Of a DNA stretch of 64,000 bases, positions 61,575 through 64,000 are shown one piece after another. Each line of letters opens with the position of its first letter. Position 1 is the first letter of the stretch. The stretch spans positions 1 to 64,000 of the forward strand of contig CAYXTP010000004.1 of NCBI GenBank assembly GCA_964467985.1, in the 5' to 3' direction. Under the pieces are notes generated by a model that saw nothing but the letters and a program-made list of their open reading frames with translations, was not told where the DNA came from and did not search any database. The DNA is from GCA-2720975 sp964467985. GTDB lineage: Bacteria; Planctomycetota; UBA1135; GCA-002686595. The position numbers and the translations under genes are program-made.

Positions 61575-63077
61575 TCAGTCACCCCAGACAGCAACATCGT
61601 CGAAGCTGGCGAATGTGCCCTTGGTCTTGTCCTTCGACTTGAAGCGAATCGTGCAGTTGGGGTTGTTGGCTGCACCAGCCGGCAAGAAGACGGACTGGTT
61701 CGTCCAGGTAGACGACTGCACGTTGTCCACGGTGACCCAGTTGACGCCGTCAAACCACTGCAGGAGCAATTTCTTCTTGGGCGCATAGTTGGTCACCATG
61801 CCCGCGTAATTCACCCGCACCTGGCTAAAGCCCACGGTCGAGAAGCTCTTCTCAGCGTTGGTGATGCGCTTGAGACGTGCACCCCAGATGCCGGTGTAGG
61901 CCGACTTGCCGTGAATGCGACACTTGACGTTCTGCGTCACCCACCCGCCGGTGGAATAGTCTCCGCTCTCAAAGCCGTCGCCGAAGATCAAGGTGGACCC
62001 GCCCCCCGAAGTGAAGAGGTTGGGGCGCCAATACTCGATCGTGCAGCGCAAGCGGCGAGCCTGCTCGGGAGTGAATTCGTACATGCACAAGTCGTTGGTG
62101 TAGTCCATGTAGTTGTGGAAGGGGTCCTGCGAACTGCAGCTACTGCTGCTCCCAGGACATCCGAACACCGGCCCAGACTCGCGGTTGGTATCGCAGATCA
62201 GGTCGCCCGACGTGTAGCAAGCACTGGTACTGCCACAGCCATTGTCGAAGGTGTGAAACAGCCCGAGATAGTGGCCCGTTTCATGCGTCATCGTGCGCCC
62301 CTGATTGTAGGGCGGCCCACCAGGTGAGTTCCGCCCAAAGGCGGTCCAGTTGCACACGACTCCGTCGATGCTGTTGCCAACAACTCCGCCACTCTGAGGA
62401 ATGTAGGCGTAGCCCAAATAGCCACTCGCCGTGTTGGTGTAGATGTTGAAGTACTTGTTGGTGTTCCAGGAGAGCACAGACTTGTAGTTGCCCGTGTCGT
62501 TGTACCAGTTGTTGTTGGTATCGCGCGTGATTCCGGTCGTCGCATTCCCGTTGGGATCGACTGTCGCCAAGTAGAAGTCCACCTGGCAATCGGTGCCCGG
62601 GGCGCCATTGGTCCCGATCATGGCCAGGAAATCCTCATTCAGGATGTCAATCTGGCTCTGAACCATGGCATCGGAGATCGCACCGTTGCCGTTGGTGTTC
62701 ATCAGGATGTGAACCACCACGGGGATGCTGAACTTCTGCACGGCCGGGTCGTACTCGTTCTTTGGATTGGTCGACCCGTAGGCGCAGTCGCTCTTGGCGC
62801 CAAAGGTCTGTTGACCGCCCGCGGGCGGCAGAAAATTCTGTCCACAACGCATGCGGTTGCGAGAGAAGAAATCCGAAGCCAGGTAGATGCTCCACGAAGG
62901 ATAGGTGTAGGTGCCGGTGGAATCCGCGGCGATGATGTTGCCATCTAGGTCTTCGTGGACCGTGACGTTGTGGCTTGCATCCCCCGTGTTGCCCCGTTGT
63001 TGGGCTTGAACACTGGGCGTGGCCAGGATCCCTAGGGAGAGGATGGAGAACAACGCACAAAGGGGGTTGGATTGCAT
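61575..63077 (-). CDS. Secreted pappalysin-like (M43) metalloprotease
   Basis: A 500-residue exported protease. Signal peptide MQSNPLCALFSILSLGILA, cleaved near SVQA. The metzincin zinc motif HETGHYLGLFH is near 265-275, and the Met-turn region NYMDYTNDLCMYEFTPEQ follows near 325-340; multiple Cys between (FDNGCGSTSACYTS, CDTN) match the disulphide-rich M43B/ulilysin family. The last 130 residues form a beta-sandwich opening GDGFESGDYSTGGW that may bind carbohydrate or surface material. No propeptide Cys switch is evident. It stands alone between the thiC unit and a 298-bp gap. Confidence 0.92.
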   Translation of the reverse strand: MQSNPLCALFSILSLGILATPSVQAQQRGNTGDASHNVTVHEDLDGNIIAADSTGTYTYPSWSIYLASDFFSRNRMRCGQNFLPPAGGQQTFGAKSDCAYGSTNPKNEYDPAVQKFSIPVVVHILMNTNGNGAISDAMVQSQIDILNEDFLAMIGTNGAPGTDCQVDFYLATVDPNGNATTGITRDTNNNWYNDTGNYKSVLSWNTNKYFNIYTNTASGYLGYAYIPQSGGVVGNSIDGVVCNWTAFGRNSPGGPPYNQGRTMTHETGHYLGLFHTFDNGCGSTSACYTSGDLICDTNRESGPVFGCPGSSSSCSSQDPFHNYMDYTNDLCMYEFTPEQARRLRCTIEYWRPNLFTSGGGSTLIFGDGFESGDYSTGGWVTQNVKCRIHGKSAYTGIWGARLKRITNAEKSFSTVGFSQVRVNYAGMVTNYAPKKKLLLQWFDGVNWVTVDNVQSSTWTNQSVFLPAGAANNPNCTIRFKSKDKTKGTFASFDDVAVWGD

Positions 63078-63375
63078 AGGTGAGTCTGTTGGGCTGCGCT
63101 TGTGGCGCGGTGTGCACGGGAGCTGAACCGCGCTCCCAAGAGGGTTTCCAGTTGGGAGGCCGAATAGCAGGTGGGAAGGTTGCGCGAAAGTGGGCCGAAA
63201 CCTTGCCTGACGATGGGATATCCACTGCCTAGACCAAAAGTTACCAAGTCCCTAGCGGGTCGGGTCGCTAAAGATCGGAGATCAATGGCCGGGAAGCAGC
63301 GCCCCCTCCTCTGAGTGTCCCGTCCTGGTCCAGGTTCCCGCAAAACCGGCAATCTTTGCCTTGCTTCGGTACGGC
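63078..63375. other. 298-bp intergenic region
   Basis: Between two minus-strand genes. It must hold the promoter of the M43 protease gene, but I cannot pick one with confidence; CAGACT at 5 nt before the ATG is the nearest hexamer and lacks the leading T. No RNA motif or credible short ORF seen. Confidence 0.5.
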
Positions 63376-63879
63376 CTACTGGCCTGAATCCGCTGCACCC
63401 GGCTCGCGCCTGATGGCCTCGACCACCTCAGCCGATCGCTCGTTCGGCACGGCAAAGGTCATGCTGTAGTGCGCAATGCGCCACTCGCCCGCGATGCGCT
63501 GCAAGACAGACGTGCCGCGCAGGGTCCCGTACTTCTCGTTCTCAAGTAGCTCGTCGACCCACGCCAGGGTCCCTTGCGGCGAAAAGCGGACGTGACGGTC
63601 GCGAGGCTGGTAGGTCCAGCCCCCCAAAGGAAAATAACGCTCCACGTAGGCAGTGAACTCCTCAAGGGTCCAGCGTTCGCTGGCATCTGTGCCTAGGAAC
63701 ACAGCATCGGGAGCGAAGAGATCCAAGTAGCGCGTCTGGTCTCCTCGGGAAGCGGCGGCGTGCCAATCGTCAAGAACGGTATCGACCGCAGCTCGGTCCA
63801 GGGGCTGCCCCACGCATGCGGCCAGCACAAGCGCAGAGCAGGCCAGGCTGCGGTAGGTGATTGGGAGTCGCAATTTCAC
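63376..63879 (-). CDS. SnoaL-like lipoprotein
   Basis: A 167-residue protein from GTG 63879, chosen because it gives a lipoprotein signal with lipobox LAAC (Cys22) and because it overlaps the preceding stop as GTGA; an upstream in-frame start at 63969 would overlap the preceding gene heavily. The mature part matches the NTF2/SnoaL-like ketosteroid-isomerase fold (VLDDWHAAASRGDQTRYLDL, FAPDAVFLGTDASERW, EFTAYVERYF, then the YTYQ-type and LLENEKYGTLRGTSVLQR strands). Many such proteins have no known activity. Envelope location inferred from the signal. Confidence 0.85.
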   Translation of the reverse strand: MKLRLPITYRSLACSALVLAACVGQPLDRAAVDTVLDDWHAAASRGDQTRYLDLFAPDAVFLGTDASERWTLEEFTAYVERYFPLGGWTYQPRDRHVRFSPQGTLAWVDELLENEKYGTLRGTSVLQRIAGEWRIAHYSMTFAVPNERSAEVVEAIRREPGAADSGQ

Positions 63880-64000
63880 TGTGCAAAGTCCCAGCCAAAG
63901 TAGTCGCCCGCCAGGAACTTGCCGGCGCGGCTTGGAGCTGCTTCGAGGATACTCTCGAAGGTCGCCCAATCGCCTGCGGCCTGGGCTTGCTCCAATTCAA
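63876..64000 (-). CDS. C-terminal fragment of an unidentified protein (partial)
   Basis: The minus strand enters the window in a frame that reads ELEQAQAAGDWATFESILEA and then 20 more residues ending FGWDFAQ with TGA at 63876-63878. The stop overlaps the GTG of the SnoaL-like gene (GTGA), a typical operon junction, which is the main reason to accept this fragment. Forty residues are visible: a helical, acidic stretch and a Trp/Phe-rich end. Family unknown. Confidence 0.65.
   Translation of the reverse strand, partial: ELEQAQAAGDWATFESILEAAPSRAGKFLAGDYFGWDFAQ

Overview
This 64 kb window is GC-rich, densely coded chromosomal DNA from a Gram-negative bacterium. It is probably a draft or metagenome assembly, because a run of exactly 100 N sits at 54315-54414. 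I see no phage, transposon, CRISPR array, rRNA or tRNA gene. lpxB, an LplT/PlsC/AMP-ligase fusion, many lipoprotein signal peptides and an LPS-kinase-like protein point to an outer membrane. Secreted repeat proteins (FG-GAP/ASPIC, prenyltransferase-like repeats, carboxypeptidase regulatory-like domains), a DUF1570-like metallopeptidase, sulfatase-fold lipoproteins, an ABC-2 permease fused to a CPBP protease and two groEL genes together suggest Planctomycetota or a relative. That placement is inference from gene content only.

Layout. 1-3934: chaperone cluster (tail of one groEL, a second groEL, dnaJ, grpE, a zinc-ribbon protein). 3931-10256: HAD phosphatase, secreted DUF1570-like peptidase with a lipoprotein, and trkA-trkH potassium uptake. 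10399-18222: orphan glutamine amidotransferase, LPS-kinase-like protein, ABC-2 exporter pair with a JAMM protein, DUF1579 lipoprotein, HAD protein, lpxB, and an ECF sigma/anti-sigma/YbjQ set. 18396-31890: sulfatase-fold lipoprotein, secreted alpha-alpha repeat protein, FAH-family hydrolase, M48 protease, SDR, signal peptidase I, a NatAB-like ABC set whose second permease carries a CPBP protease, and a sialidase-like secreted protein. 32136-40210: a 38-residue basic ORF, ApaH-like phosphatase, DUF4003 protein, then a minus-strand run of DprE2-like SDR, DprE1-like flavoenzyme and RlmL-type rRNA methyltransferase, and divergently a UvrD/Rep helicase. 40211-49206: minus-strand run of M28 peptidase, membrane glycosyltransferase-TPR protein, sulfatase-fold lipoprotein and carboxypeptidase-regulatory repeat protein. 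49434-56517: ASPIC/FG-GAP lipoprotein, DUF4332-like protein, EEP hydrolase lipoprotein, gapped Gfo/Idh/MocA oxidoreductase, DauA-like flavoenzyme. 56514-64000: LplT-PlsC-AMP ligase with a missing C-terminal lid, thiC under a TPP riboswitch, M43 metalloprotease, a SnoaL-like lipoprotein and the tail of another gene.

The most interesting signals are: (1) an adjacent DprE1/DprE2-like pair, known mainly from mycobacterial arabinan synthesis; (2) a recurrent promoter layout in which a TAnnnT hexamer lies 6-9 nt before the start codon, implying leaderless mRNAs; (3) four convergent gene pairs that share one CTAG as both stop codons; (4) an unannotated 38-residue basic protein with no acidic residue; (5) the lipid-remodelling fusion that ends at the adenylation-domain hinge; (6) a TPP riboswitch whose P1 strand overlaps the thiC Shine-Dalgarno; and (7) a tandem groEL pair of which only the upstream copy keeps a GGM tail.
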